A stretch of DNA of 45,964 bases from Nemertoderma westbladi (GCA_032718475.1 JAUCBJ010004384.1:1-45964), one strand, 5' to 3'. Counted from the first letter of the stretch, positions 12,202-23,290 are shown. Program-made: numbers and translations. Notes: generated by a model from the letters alone, not told the origin.

Positions 12202-13249
12202 TGGGCGGATTCTTCCTCACAAAGTCTACTCCCTTCTGGATGGATGTCTTGAGTTCGTCCTTGGCGCCTTCGATTAGTGCAAGTTCCCGAGGGTTGAGCC
12301 CCCCGATGCCGAGGTTGCGAGCGATCCCATCGACGCCCAACTCGATTGGACTCGAGAAGAAGTCGAGCCCCGGAACCACATCGGAGGCGACGTAAGCGCA
12401 CTCTACGATACCGCGATCGCCCAGCAAAGCTTTAATAAGCGAGTTAGTGAAGCGCGCGCCGGCGAAGGCCATAGAGAGAGTGGCGCTGCCGGCGCCCGCC
12501 TTGGCCTTGACGACCTCCGTGCCGGCGTCCTGGATCCGCGGGATCAGTGTGTCCAGCTGGGCCTCGGATAGTTTCACCGGGGGGATCGACTTGGAGATAC
12601 ACGGGATAATGGTGATCCCGGCGTGTCCTCCGACCACGGGGACGTTGACCCCGGTGGGATCCATCCCGGCCAGCTCGGCCACGAAGGTGTTCGCGCGAAC
12701 GATATCCAAAGTCGTCACACCGAATATCCGCTTGGGGTCGTACTTACCCGCGGCCTTGAAGACCTCCGCGGTGATGGGAACCGTGGAGTTAACGGGGTTG
12801 GCTATGATGGCGATCATCGCGGTTGGGCAGTAACGAGCGCACGCGGTCGACAGACTCGCCACGATGGAGGCGTTCGTGTTGAACAGATCGTCTCGAGTCA
12901 TCCCGGGTTTACGGGGGACGCCGGCGGGGATGACGACCGCGTTGCAGCCGGTCAGACAGGCGGACAGCTCGTCCGGCCCGGTATGGCCTGTTACTGTGGC
13001 CGGAGTGTCGATGTGACTGAGGTCCGCCGCCACTCCGGGACAGTTGACGATGTCATAGAGTGCGAGGTGCTTGATGGAAGGGTTGTTTTTCAGGAGAAGC
13101 GATAGAGGTTGCCCGATACCGCCCACTGCTCCGAGAACGCCAACCTTCATTCCGCGGTTGGGAACGCCGGCGAATCGGTTGGGAACGGATGAAAGTCGAC
13201 TGGAAGAGGAGCGGAGAGAACGGGAGAGCGGTTGCAACAGAGACATCAT
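12197..13249 (-). CDS. MDH2: Malate dehydrogenase, mitochondrial (intronless)
   Basis: Converts malate and NAD+ to oxaloacetate and NADH in the mitochondrial matrix, the last step of the TCA cycle. The product is 350 aa. Residues 1-32 are rich in Ser, Arg and Leu without acids, a typical mitochondrial targeting peptide. The Rossmann fold starts at about 34, with the glycine loop GAVGGIG (40-46) and D66 for NAD ribose. Substrate-binding R113 and R119 lie in [10 protein letters not shown]151 in NPVNST, R185 in LDIVRANTF. The catalytic pair is D182 and H209 (GGHAG). The C-terminus runs full length to RKNPPK. ATG at 13249 is followed by a second ATG; either would keep the targeting peptide. No intron interrupts the frame, although MDH2 has several in many animals, so lineage-wide intron loss or a functional retrogene are both possible. 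An AATAAA hexamer overlaps the stop codon. Confidence 0.97.
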   Translation of the reverse strand: MMSLLQPLSRSLRSSSSRLSSVPNRFAGVPNRGMKVGVLGAVGGIGQPLSLLLKNNPSIKHLALYDIVNCPGVAADLSHIDTPATVTGHTGPDELSACLTGCNAVVIPAGVPRKPGMTRDDLFNTNASIVASLSTACARYCPTAMIAIIANPVNSTVPITAEVFKAAGKYDPKRIFGVTTLDIVRANTFVAELAGMDPTGVNVPVVGGHAGITIIPCISKSIPPVKLSEAQLDTLIPRIQDAGTEVVKAKAGAGSATLSMAFAGARFTNSLIKALLGDRGIVECAYVASDVVPGLDFFSSPIELGVDGIARNLGIGGLNPRELALIEGAKDELKTSIQKGVDFVRKNPPK

Positions 13250-13559
13250 TACGGTATTACCTGATTACTGTGTTTGTGTACGGGGTACCGGTAGTTGTAC
13301 GTGGATAGGCCCTATCCAGCTATCAGTGCTGCAGTGTTATGACAGTATGATGTTATATCCTAATTACCAGAGTTCTTGTTATTTGACACACAAATTCAGC
13401 CTAATTCGTTTCTATGGTAGCTGCAGCTGGGTAGACCTTTCGATGGTAAAATAGGCTAGGCGTATTTAATCTCAACACGGGGTAGACGGACAGTATTCCC
13501 GGACCGCATGTTCCAGATAACTTAAGCTTTCTTTCGTTTGAGGGATAGGAAGTTTGTGA

Positions 13560-14135
13560 ATATGTTTCGAGTGATAGCGGTGGAAAGCTTTTACAGTATG
13601 ACAGTGGCCCTAAATCAGATGAGCGTATTGTCGTCTTTTGGACTCCCGAGGCAATTGAGTATTTCGTTTGTCATCGGAGCGGAGTGTTGACGGGACTTTT
13701 GGGATTTGTTCGAAGCTCTTACACAGGTCTACATCACATGTGCAAACTTACACGAGCGCATGTTGCCGCTTGGCTATTGTTTCTACGAAGGTAAAACAGA
13801 AACAACCTACACAATTTTTATTTAATTATTGCACTCCCAGGGTGCAATTCCTGAAATAGTTCATGTTGACTTTGAAGCGGCATCAAAGATGTTACACTTC
13901 TTTAGCGTATATTTCATTTTGAAGGAAAATGGTTGCACTGCAGTGGCATTCTTACCTCGATACTGTAGGTCTGTTGTGGAAGAGGCCACACCATCTGAGT
14001 GAGTGCACAGACATTGTCACGTATTTCGAGGCGACTTATGTAACTGGGCGGCGCCGCATTAAGCCAGCATCGAAAAACTCACTTGAGTCCTTCGTTTCCT
14101 CTTATGCTCCGCGTTATGCCCCACTTAGATGAAAT
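13560..14135 (+). pseudogene. Degenerate MULE (MuDR-like) transposase
   Basis: Several frames joined by frameshifts read as the core of a Mutator-like transposase. In order: SDERIVVFWTPEAIEYF (about 13615-13670), SVDGTFGICSKLL in a shifted frame (about 13685), MLPLGYCFYEGKTETTY in another frame (about 13759), then an in-frame TAA, then GAIPEIVHVDFEAASKM (about 13840). DGTF and VDFE carry the first two catalytic acids of the MULE RNase H fold. A C-terminal piece, IVTYFEATYVTGRRRIK (about 14010), follows after a large deletion of the part expected to hold the third acid. The copy is dead. The family assignment rests on motif order recalled for MULE proteins; the frameshifts and stops are directly visible. 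Confidence 0.75.
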
Positions 14136-14318
14136 GTTAACAAAAGCTGTCCTTGAAAAGCATGGAAAAACCAACAATGCCAACAAAAAAAACCATTAAC
14201 ATTTCAACATTATTAAGGCGCAAACATGGTTCAGTCTGGCAGCTGATAGACGTTATGAAGGTTAGATGCTGACTTTATGGCTCAACTGTCTCAGGCAGCA
14301 GTGGGACATGTAAATCCT

Positions 14319-14463
14319 GTGCGACGCAATCTGGACTCGTGTGGTTTGGATGAACGCCTGTCTTAAGCAAATCTATTTCAAATGATGAGAATCTCATTAT
14401 TTGAAATAGATTTGCTTAAGACAGGCGATCATCCAAACCACACGAGTCCAGATTGCGTTGCAC
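14319..14463. repeat. Near-perfect 145-bp palindrome (71-bp arms, 3-bp loop)
   Basis: The left arm 14319-14389 and right arm 14393-14463 are reverse complements with about three mismatches. The centre reads GATGAGAATCTCATTATT. Such an arm can extrude as a cruciform or form a long hairpin RNA. It lies about 180 bp past the MULE transposase remnant, so it may be that element's terminus or a separate fold-back insertion. Confidence 0.95.
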
Positions 14464-14635
14464 AACTTACCGAAGGCGTTGCTTGAAACTCATTTCCGGC
14501 AGTGCAAATTCAATGTTCTTTCAGATCCTGATTATAAGAGAATAATGGGTCTTCTTGGACGCTGATTACAAATATGACACTCAAAAATATCGTATTATCC
14601 AACCAAAGTCGATTTTTGACGTTTGAAATTTTATG

Positions 14636-14922
14636 CTACTTGTATTTTTCGTCCCACAAGACAAGCACCAAAAACGATGGTTGCGATACCACGAATGATT
14701 TGTAACGAGTTGTAACGTGATCAGCGACCATGAAAACCAGTATACCTTCAGAATTATCAAACCAACCACAACATTTTTTAGTTTTACATTTTTTTACTTG
14801 TACTTTTTGTCGTGGGAGACCAAAATAGCCCCAAAAATGATGGTTGCAATGCCAGAAAATATTCTTAACAAGTTTTATCGTGATCAGCGGCCTCGAAAAC
14901 CCTTATACCATCAAAATTGAAA
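14636..14922. repeat. Diverged tandem duplication, period about 160 bp
   Basis: The segments at about 14636-14760 and 14797-14922 share, in the same order, TACTTGTA, a TTTTTCGTC/TTTTTGTCG block, GATGGTTGC, GTGATCAGCG and CCATCAAA/CAGAATTATCAAA. They are clearly related but much diverged. No coding content was recognised; it may be non-coding sequence of an old transposon. Confidence 0.6.
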
Positions 14923-14961
14923 TTTTTTAGACAAGATCTAAAAAATTTCTGAAATGCAACA

Positions 14962-14988
14962 CCCCCCCCCCCCCCCCCCCCCCCCCCC
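14962..14988. repeat. Poly(C) tract of about 27
   Basis: An uninterrupted cytosine run of about 27 bases, preceded by CTGAAATGCAACA and followed by GGGACCAATTAC. On the minus strand it is a G-run able to form a quadruplex. Its true length is likely to vary and to be error-prone in assembly. Confidence 0.9.
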
Positions 14989-15384
14989 GGGACCAATTAC
15001 ATTGTAAAATAGCCCGGGCCAGAGTGTTAATCATTTTGAGAGTTAGTAGCACTAAGGAGGAATAAGGAGACAAATTAATTCGCCTAGATTTGCGTCAATT
15101 TATTTAATAAATGTATCTTTAAAACATTAAGAGAAAGGAGCCGGTTTCAGTGGCATATGCAATAATAACAGCACAAGCACAGCTGTAATATATGCCATAC
15201 TATTCAATCTGACTAAAACCCAGTAGATATAAGAGGTACCTATTTCCAGACAGAACTAAATATCACCCGAACTTACGGTGTAGTTGTAGTTAGGCAATTG
15301 AGGCTCAGAAAGATGTCACTCATATCCCAGAAGGTACGTCTAGCATCTCGAGTAGCAAGTCGGGTATCCTTTGATGGGAACTAG

Positions 15385-16258
15385 GACAATTGCCCCCCCG
15401 AGGACAAATTGCCCCATGAGGACAATTACCACCCGAGGACAATTACCCCCGAGGACAATTGCCAACTGAGGACAATTGCCCCCCGAGGACAATTTCCCCC
15501 GGAGGACAATTTCCCCTGGAGACAATTTCCCCCCGAGGACAATTGCCCCCCGGATAATTGCCCCCCGGACAATTGCGCCACGGACTATTGCCCCCCCGGT
15601 CCATTTCCCGCGGACTATTGCCCCCCTATATTTTTATTTAAAGAATATATTTTAAATCTTGAAATCCTTTGAATATTTTCGTATAGTTTTATGAAATTAA
15701 AGTAATATTAACCTTGATCAACACTTACTTCTAAACATAATTTTTTTTTGCTTTTTTTCGAAAATTTTTTTCTAGAACAATTTGTTTTGATCTCCATTTC
15801 TAAACCTTTTAATTTTGTGTTTTTCAAAACATGCGCGATTTATTTCTAAAACAATGTTAGCTATAGCATTTTAATGACATAATTGAATGGCTTCAGCGCG
15901 TTAACATTTTATTTTTATTGTTAATGTTATATTTCGGTTGGAAAATATCGAAATTGTTGAGCACACAAATAAGCAAACATGGTTGTTTTATTTAATATAA
16001 AACGGACTTTAACTATATAAAATTATTGTTTAATTAATGTTGTACCAAGTTAGGAAGACTAAATTTCTATAAAAACCATATTTATTTTGCAATTTTCCTT
16101 GGGACCAATTTATTGTTTGGTGGGTAAGTGTAATTGGGGGGCAATTGTCCGGGGGGGTGCAATAAACCGTGGGGCAATTGTCCTCGAGGGGAAATTGTCC
16201 GTGGGGCAATAGTCCGGTGTGCAATTGGCCGTGGGGCAATAGTCCGGTGTGCAAATTA
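15385..16258. mobile_element. Fold-back element with arrays of GGACAATTGCCCC as terminal arms
   Basis: The left arm (about 15385-15627) is a degenerate array of about 15 units of the type GAGGACAATTGCCCCCC, spaced 14-18 bp. The right arm (about 16130-16258) holds about seven units in inverted orientation (GGGGCAATTGTCC, GGGGCAATAGTCC). The 500 bp between them is AT-rich and has no recognisable gene. Inverted terminal arrays around a short non-coding core are typical of fold-back or non-autonomous DNA transposons. I could not identify a target duplication. Confidence 0.7.
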
Positions 16259-16542
16259 TCCTGTCACTCACTATCTCTATCATTTTCACATTCTTTATCA
16301 TTTCATAATATTATTATAATATTTTTTTGGAGAAATTTAATATAAAATATCAAACTTTTAAATTTAATATTTAGCTAAGTTTTAGTTGAGGCATAAAAAA
16401 AGTATAATTAATAATAAATATTACAAATAATATACTATAACTAAGTCTTATAAATAATATTAACTACCTGACTGCGTTACAGAGAAGGTAATTGAGCACA
16501 AAAATAAAGGGAAACATTAAGTACGGTGAAGTTGGTAAAATA
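16259..16542. other. AT-rich 3' flank of UBE3B
   Basis: The sequence directly downstream of the UBE3B stop (minus strand) is very AT-rich. I saw no AATAAA on the minus strand, only ATTAAA-type hexamers (TTTAAT on the plus strand near 16337 and 16363), which could serve as weak polyadenylation signals. Confidence 0.4.
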
Positions 16543-19500
16543 TTAGGATAATTCGAAACCGGTGTTACTGTGGATGGAATAGCGGAGTTTATCTTTTAAT
16601 GTGGATTTCTTCGTATAATTCGGTAGTTTCAACAAGTTGAAACAGGTTGAGGATGTGGGTAGTCGGGAGATTGGTTCGCGTTTCCGGATGGAGAAGAAAC
16701 CGCGGACGACGGAACCGAGGGTATCGCCGGTGTCCTGTTCGTCGGCGACCTCGACGCAACGGACGGAGAACGGCGGCTCCAGATGGGCGAACCCGAGCAG
16801 CGGGGGCTTCGAGCAGCTCGTCACGAACTTGAGGAAGAGACGTCTCTCCACGGCGTCGAAGTCCCGCTCGACGACGTCCCACATCCACAGCACCACTCGG
16901 TGGTTGCCGTGGTACCCCCCGTAGTACTGCGTGTGTCTGCGGAGGTCCGCCACGTCTAGGTCCACCGTGTCCCCCGATATCAGCCGCTGCAGCTCGGCCG
17001 GGGAGAACATAGCGAGCCAGTCCGGGTCAATGACCTTCCGGAAGCCCCGCACGAAGGCCGCGGTCTGCTCTTTTATCTGCGTCACCATCCGGAAATGGGC
17101 CATGAGATGGACGTAGGATATTCGGTTCTCGTTAGTTACCGGTATGCGACTTCCTCCCGGGACCAGCTCGTGGGTTACGATCTCACCAAGGACTTCCTCG
17201 TCTGTAGAGAAACTCAGTCCCAAATCCTCCACGTCGCCCTAGAAACCGGATGTTTACAATAATAAGATCCAACATAGTTCGCCGAATGATATTCAGTAAC
17301 CAAAATAATAAACGTTCCCTCAAATAAATTCGCAGGTAATAAACGGGACAGTTAATTTCGGAAAATAAATAAAAATGTTCTACTTCGATAGGAAATTAAT
17401 AAAATATTTGTTAAATTTTAAGTAATTAAACAGGACTAAGGATGATCCAACTCTATAGCAAATGGAGCGGAAAAAATGAATTCGCCACCAGCGGGGAATT
17501 GTTAAATTTAGTTTGAAAAATTAAAAACATTTAGAATACCATCGGGGTCACACAGGGATCGGGTTCTCTGATGGTCAGACCATAACGGTCACACAGGTGT
17601 CGGGTCCTCTGATGGTCAGATCATGACGGTCACACAGGTGTCGGGTCCTCTGATGGTCAGACCATAACGGTCACACAGATGTCGGGTCCTCTGATGGTCA
17701 GACCATAACGGTCACACAGGGGTCGGGTCCTCTGATGGTCAGACCATAACGGTCACACAGGGGTCGGGTTCTCTGATGGTCAGACCATAACGGTCACACA
17801 GGTGTCGGGTCCTCTGATGGTCAGATCATGACGGTCACACAGGTGTCGGGTCCTCTGATGGTCAGACCATAACGGTCACACAGATGTCGGGTCCTCTGAT
17901 GGTCAGACCATAACGGTCACACAGGGGTCGGGTCCTCTGATGGTCAGACCATAACGGTCACACAGGGGTCGGGTTCTCTGATGGTCAGACCATAACGGTC
18001 ACACAGGTGTCGGGTCCTCTGATGGTCAGACCATAACGGTCACACAGGTGTCGGGTCCTCTGATGGTCAGACCATAACGGTCACACAGGTGTCGGGTCCT
18101 CTGATGGTCAGACCATAACGGTCACACAGGGGTCGGGTCCTCTGATGGTCAGACCATAACGGTCACACAGGGGTCGGGTTCTCTGATGGTCAGACCATAA
18201 CGGTCACACAGGTGTCGGGTCCTCTGATGGTCAGACAATAACGGACACACAGGTGTCGGGTCCTCTGATGGTCAGACCATAACGGTCATACAGGTGTCGG
18301 GTCCTCTGATGGTCAGACCATAACGGTCATACAGGTGTCGGGTCCTCTGATGGTCAGACAATAACGGTCACACAGGTGTCGGGTCCTCTGATGGTCAGAC
18401 CATAACGGTCACACAGGTGTCGGGTCCTCTGATGGTCAGACCATAACGGTCACACAGGTGTCGGGTCCTCTGATGGTCAGACCATAACGGTCATACAGGT
18501 GTCGGGTCCTCTGATGGTCAGACCATAACGGTCACACAGGTGTCGGGTCCTCTGATGGTCAGACAATAACGGTCACACAGGTCTCGGGTCCTCTGATGGT
18601 CAGACCATAACGGTCACACAGGTGTCGGGTCCTCTGATGGTCAGACCATAACGGTCATACAGGTGTCGGGTCCTCTGATGGTCAGACCATAACGGTCACA
18701 CAGGTGTCGGGTCCTCTGATGGTCAGACCATAACGGTCACACAGGGATCGGGATCTCTGATGGTCAGACCATAACGGTCACACAGGTGTCGGGTCCTCTG
18801 ATGGTCAGACCATAACGGTCATACAGGTGTCGGGTCCTCTGATGGTCAGACCATAACGGTCATACAGGTGTCGGGTCCTCTGATGGTCAGATCATAACGG
18901 TCACACAGGTGTCGGGTTCTCTGATGGTCAGACCATAACGGTCACACAGGTATCGGGTCCTCTGATGGTCAGACCATAACGGTCACACAGTGATCGGGTT
19001 CTCTGATGGTCAGACCATAACGGTCACACAGGTGTCGGGTCCTCTGATGGTCAGACCATAACGGTCATACAGGTGTCGGGTCCTCTGATGGTCAGATCAT
19101 AACGGTCACACAGGTGTCGGGTTCTCTGATGGTCAGACCATAACGGTCACACAGGTGTCGGGTCCTCTGATGGTCAGACCATAACGGTCACACAGGTGTC
19201 GGGTCCTCTGATGGCCAGACCATAACGGTCACACAGGTGTCGGGTCCTCTGATGGTCAGACCATAACGGTCACACAGGGATCGGGTCCTCTGATGGTCAG
19301 ACCATAACGGTTACACAGGGATCGGGTCCTCTGATGGTCAGACCATAACGGTCACACAGGGATCGTCTGACGGTCTTAGGTTTTACATCTTAAGCGAAGA
19401 AGTTGGTGCGAAAACTTCAATGGATCAAAAAATTGTAAACATCCCTCATAATGTTTGAGAAAAGTGAGATTCTTATAAAGATCCTGGTCCAGAGACGGTA

Positions 19501-21943
19501 GATCGTCCATGCTGCTGTAAGTGGCTCTCTGTTTGCCCAGAATGTTACTGAGAAAGAAAGTAGCCAACGGTACTTCCACCAACAGCCCCTCGTACAAACT
19601 CTTGGCCAACATTTTGCCGACGAACTCGAATAGTTGCAGATGGGATTCCTGTATGGAACTGGAAGTAGACGGGTACAGCTGGTTGGACGAGGTCAGTTTG
19701 AATAGATTCAACCCGGGGTCGAACACCCGCTGTATGGTCTCTTCGAGGAACTCTTTGAACACGCCGTCCTGGTCGATGCCCGGCTCGTCGAGGCCCTGCG
19801 CGTTCACGAACTTCACCCGGATGACGCCCTTGACGCTCCGCGGCTCGAGCCGGGCGAGTTGCTCGTAGCCGTCCTCGACGACTCGATCGCGTCGGATCGT
19901 AACGACAGTCCGCAACACCGCCGAGTTCCGCCCGCCCCGCCCCCCAGTCGTTAAGGACTCACGCTCCCGGGCCACCAATTTGCGGAAGAGCGTGACCCGA
20001 TCGCGGTGTTCCAGAACATGGGGGATCGAGTGGAGAAGAAGATGGGAGCGCCGCGAGCCGCGTTCCTGTTCGGCGAGGAACGCGGGAGCTCGGAGTTCCT
20101 TAACGACCCAGGAACCGTCGGCTAGGAACGTTCGTCGGCTGTCCTTGTCGTAGAGGAGGACGAGGAGGGAATGGAGCGAGGAGAAGAGAGTCGGATGCGA
20201 ATCGACGAGTTCCAGATGGTTCCAGACGAGGTGGAACAGCGTCCAGTTTAGCAGCAGACCCATCGAGTTGAGGTCGTCCAGACGGAAAGGTTTCTCGTCC
20301 ACGTAGATCTCCGTCTCGTCCAGGACACCGACGAGATGCGCGGCGGCGTCGGCGAACAGAACGAGTAGCGGTTCCACCCTGAGTCGGATGTCCGGCTCCG
20401 AGAGGACCACGTCGCCCAGCAGGCGGAAGTTGCCGCCGCTGAGCACGCAGAGGAAGTGCCAGACCCTGAGAAGCAGGTCGGGATGGAAGGCGAGCCCGGA
20501 AAGAATGTCGAGTCGGAGTTGCGAGAGAGTCGACAGGCAGGAGCCATAGAGACTGGCGACACGGCAGACCAACTCAACCTGGGGGGTCGATATAAAGCAA
20601 ATTATATCCTTGGCTGACACTTTGTTTCCTTTACGAAGCAGCGAAGTCCCCTTCATAAATCCGAATGGTTTCTTCCCGGAATCCGCATTTCCCCTTTTGT
20701 GATTGGCTGTTACCACCACGGGGGGAGTCTCAGTCTGCCCCATGGAGGCGTCCAGCAGCAGACTCACCATGTCTGTCTGCCATAGTAAGCGGAGTTGTCT
20801 GCCCACGACAGGCATCGCCTCGTATATGCGAGAGTCGGTAGGCTGGTTGAACCAGCCCAGCACCGGATGCCAACTGGTCAGGTTGGACCGCTTGGACGAA
20901 ACGTAGGATTTACATTTCTCGAGGAGGGCGGCGATCACCCCGATAAACAGGGAAAGATTATTGGTCAGTCCGGTCTGGTCGCTCTGTCCCAACTGGATCA
21001 GGTTAGCTAATAAACAGAGAGCGTAGGTGCCTTCCAACGAGTTGAAGGCAATCTTGAGGGATTGTTCTACCGAGAGGAGTTGGAGGCAATGAGCGAGCAA
21101 CGAGTGACGTTTACACAGCTCCATACACTCGGGGGAGATGGCGGCTGAATGGTGGAGGAGTGAGGGGATAGATAGAATGTGGACGACGTAGTTGGCGAGG
21201 AGAGTCGGGGAGAAGTCTGCGGCGATTAACGGTCGTAGCGATAGTGTTAGTAAACTCGATAAAGAGGATCTCTTTAACTGCGGGGATGATCTCGCTAAAC
21301 CTTTAAGTAAAACCTCTTGCAGCACCAAATATAATCCATTCGTATGTAGGTGTCCCAATATATTGTGGCATATTTGGATTAAATTAGTTTTTAACTGATC
21401 CGTGACGCCTTTAGACTGTACAAGTTTCCAGGATGCCGTGTCAGTGAAGGTGATTAACATGTGCAGACACAATGTCATGTGGCGGCTGTCCGACGGGCTA
21501 GCCGGGTTAAGTTTCCGCAGCCAAGCGCTGCATTCCATGAGGAGTCGTTTAATATGCCGGATCCAATCGAGGGCGTGTTGCCGTGACAAAGCGACACTAA
21601 CATACCAACACCGGGGTTGGTTGGACTCCATAGAGGATAATATATAGCGGATAATAATCTCCAACATGGCGTCGTGTTCGCCATGGAACACGGCTAAATA
21701 CTTACGCACGATCTTGTAAACTTCTACAGCCCCAATAGTGCTCGAATTCTCCTCCGAGAGACATAAATTCCCATTAATCTCCTCGACTATGGAAGATTTT
21801 AACCGTTTCCTAACAAGGTAACCCTTGGCAACCGCTTGTATTGCAATGGCACTTCGTTCCTTCTTTTTATCCAACTCTCGTTCGAATCGCGCTTGTTTCG
21901 CTTGCGATAACAACTCATCCTTTTCCATAGCAACGCAGAACAT
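16543..21943 (-). CDS. UBE3B: HECT-type E3 ubiquitin ligase UBE3B, two exons
   Basis: Transfers ubiquitin from an E2 to substrates through a HECT cysteine; in mammals it is linked to mitochondria and calmodulin. Inferred CDS: exon 1 19445-21943 (833 codons) joined to exon 2 16543-17238 (231 codons plus stop), 1064 aa, close to the roughly 1068 aa of vertebrate UBE3B. ATG at 21943 begins [12 protein letters not shown], like the vertebrate MF start; a second ATG is at 21928. A basic [15 protein letters not shown] stretch leads to an IQ motif (about 35-46, [12 protein letters not shown]). A helical UBE3B/C-type middle region runs to about 690. The HECT N-lobe starts near 690 ([25 protein letters not shown]). 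The C-lobe lies in exon 2, with catalytic C1032 in [16 protein letters not shown] and the end MNTGFELS-like (HSNTGFELS). Protein alignment demands HYE-GDVEDLG at the junction, which no GT-AG pair gives in frame. Confidence 0.95.
17239..19444 (-). other. UBE3B intron with non-canonical boundary and terminal inverted repeat
   Basis: In minus-strand order exon 1 ends CATTATGAG, followed by GGATGTTTACAAT. The intron ends ATTGTAAACATCCGG then TTTCTAG before GGCGACGTG of exon 2. The only GT near the donor (GGAT|GTTTAC) is one base into a codon, and the only AG near the acceptor leaves exon 2 in phase 0, so that pair frameshifts. An in-frame join needs cuts at GAG|GG and AG|GG, or a shift of one or two bases within the shared GG. 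The ends are inverted repeats: 13 exact bases, then GATCCA again at the same offset (19 of 24 matching). Most of the intron is the 41-bp minisatellite. Confidence 0.75.
17543..19373. repeat. 41-bp minisatellite inside the UBE3B intron, about 45 copies
   Basis: The unit is 41 bp: ACGGTCACACAGGTGTCGGG followed by TCCTCTGATGGTCAGACCATA. The period was measured from ACGGTC at 17585 and 17626. Variants include GGGGTCGGGTT, AGATGTCGGG, CATACAGG and TCATGACGG. Each unit carries the small palindrome TGGTCAGACCA. A block of five units (205 bp) with the same variant order occurs at 17585-17789 and 17790-17994. The last unit lies about 70 bp from exon 1. Confidence 0.97.
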
Positions 21944-22344
21944 TCGTATTGTCTACTTCAGTAGCCCCTACTGCAGTATTTATATATTTATTAACACAAT
22001 TATTATTAAGAAATAAAACAATAAAGACCACCAAAGCCAAAGGTAATGACACTAACATGGTGGAATTCACAAAAAATATTCCAAATAAAAATACCAAAAG
22101 ACAACTAGTTAAAACAATACACAGTATAGCTATAGGGCCCACAGTAAAAACATGCAATTATAATTCGAGATTAAAAATAATTACCGGTACCGGTAATTAA
22201 AAATTTTAGATTTTTACGATCGTTTTTACATTAAATAGTACGATACAAATTAATCTACATGCGCTTTTTATTAAAAATAAAAAATAAAAATCATCGATGA
22301 TATTTACATAAAGATCTCAGATTAAAATTTGTCGAGATTTCACG
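21944..22344. other. 5' flank of UBE3B, AT-rich, no gene seen
   Basis: AT-rich sequence directly upstream of the UBE3B start on the minus strand. It must hold the promoter, but I see no clear TATA box or initiator. It contains the palindromic TACCGGTACCGGTA near 22185. Confidence 0.5.
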
Positions 22345-23290
22345 ACATAGATAGATAGATTTATTTATACATTATGTAACTACTACTACTAGGTAGTAGT
22401 AGTAGTAGTAGATTTATTTATACATTATTTAAAAACAATAACAAATACACCAAACAATATACCGGTATAAAGGTATTGTCTAACATACCATATTTACAAA
22501 GACTTACTTTGAATAAAATACATACATACAGGAAGATAATTACATAAGCATCGATATGATTTCAAAGTACAGTTCCAGTATAAGAAAATACAGTATGTCG
22601 AAAAAAGTACAGTATATTAATAAAAGTAATAAATAATAAGACAGATAAATTAATTTACGGTGCTAAATTAAGTCTAATAAAGTATACAATTGTCGAGTTA
22701 TTATGTTACAGTGTATGGATAGCCTCATAAGGGTCTCGTTTCCATGAGGGTCCAAAAATTAGTTTCTATCGACATCATTATAACAAAGATTAATAGTTTA
22801 AAACGATCGAGTTTAAAAGGTTGGGTTAATACGTATTGTGGTAATTAGTTTAAAACGAATTATCAGTATGTACATTAGTTAAAAGATAATTATCAGATAA
22901 AAACCAGAAAAGAGCAAAGTGAAAGTATTTAAAAATATGCAAAGATTGAGTAAGATAAGATGAGGTAGATAAAAGTTTGTGTTCAAGTGTCATTATACAT
23001 CAGGTTGGTTCTTAGAACATACTTTTTATGATTGTGTTTGAAAGAGACCAGGTTTTGAGAGCATTGGACAGTTGGATATCTACAGGTAGTTCGCTCCATA
23101 ACTTGGGACCCATGTAGCTGAAACTCAACTGGCCTGTCACATTGTTTCGACGTGGAATCGCGACTCTTTCGGCAGACCCCCGTCAGTCCGTAGCCCATAG
23201 CATCCTTCTTCGAAGTGGATGACCGTCAGCCCGTAGCCCATAGCATCCTTCTTCGAAGTGGATGAGATCAGCTAGGTATGAGGGCGAGCA
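22345..23290 (-). mobile_element. LINE 3' end (CR1/L2/RTE-like), minus strand
   Basis: On the minus strand the stretch near 23150-22990 reads, across a frameshift, as the conserved C-terminus of a LINE reverse-transcriptase ORF: NVTGQLSFSYMGPKLWSELP followed by VDIQLSNALKTW. It then runs through AT-rich 3' UTR to a tail of ATGTATAAATAAATC plus TATC repeats near 22345. A trinucleotide TAC/TAG run at about 22380-22412 interrupts the tail. The copy is strongly 5'-truncated and decayed. Confidence 0.65.
23180..23265. repeat. Direct 43-bp duplication
   Basis: Two adjacent copies, 23180-23222 and 23223-23265, begin CCGTCAGTCCGTAGCCCATA and CCGTCAGCCCGTAGCCCATA and are otherwise the same. The duplication lies in the coding part of the LINE fragment. 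Confidence 0.95.

Noticed and set aside
12174-13454. Plus-strand and alternate-frame ORFs over MDH2
   Set aside because: Shadows of the GC-rich MDH2 coding strand; none has a recognisable domain.
19521-21684. ORFs in other frames over UBE3B exon 1
   Set aside because: Shadow frames of a gene with strong homology along its whole length.
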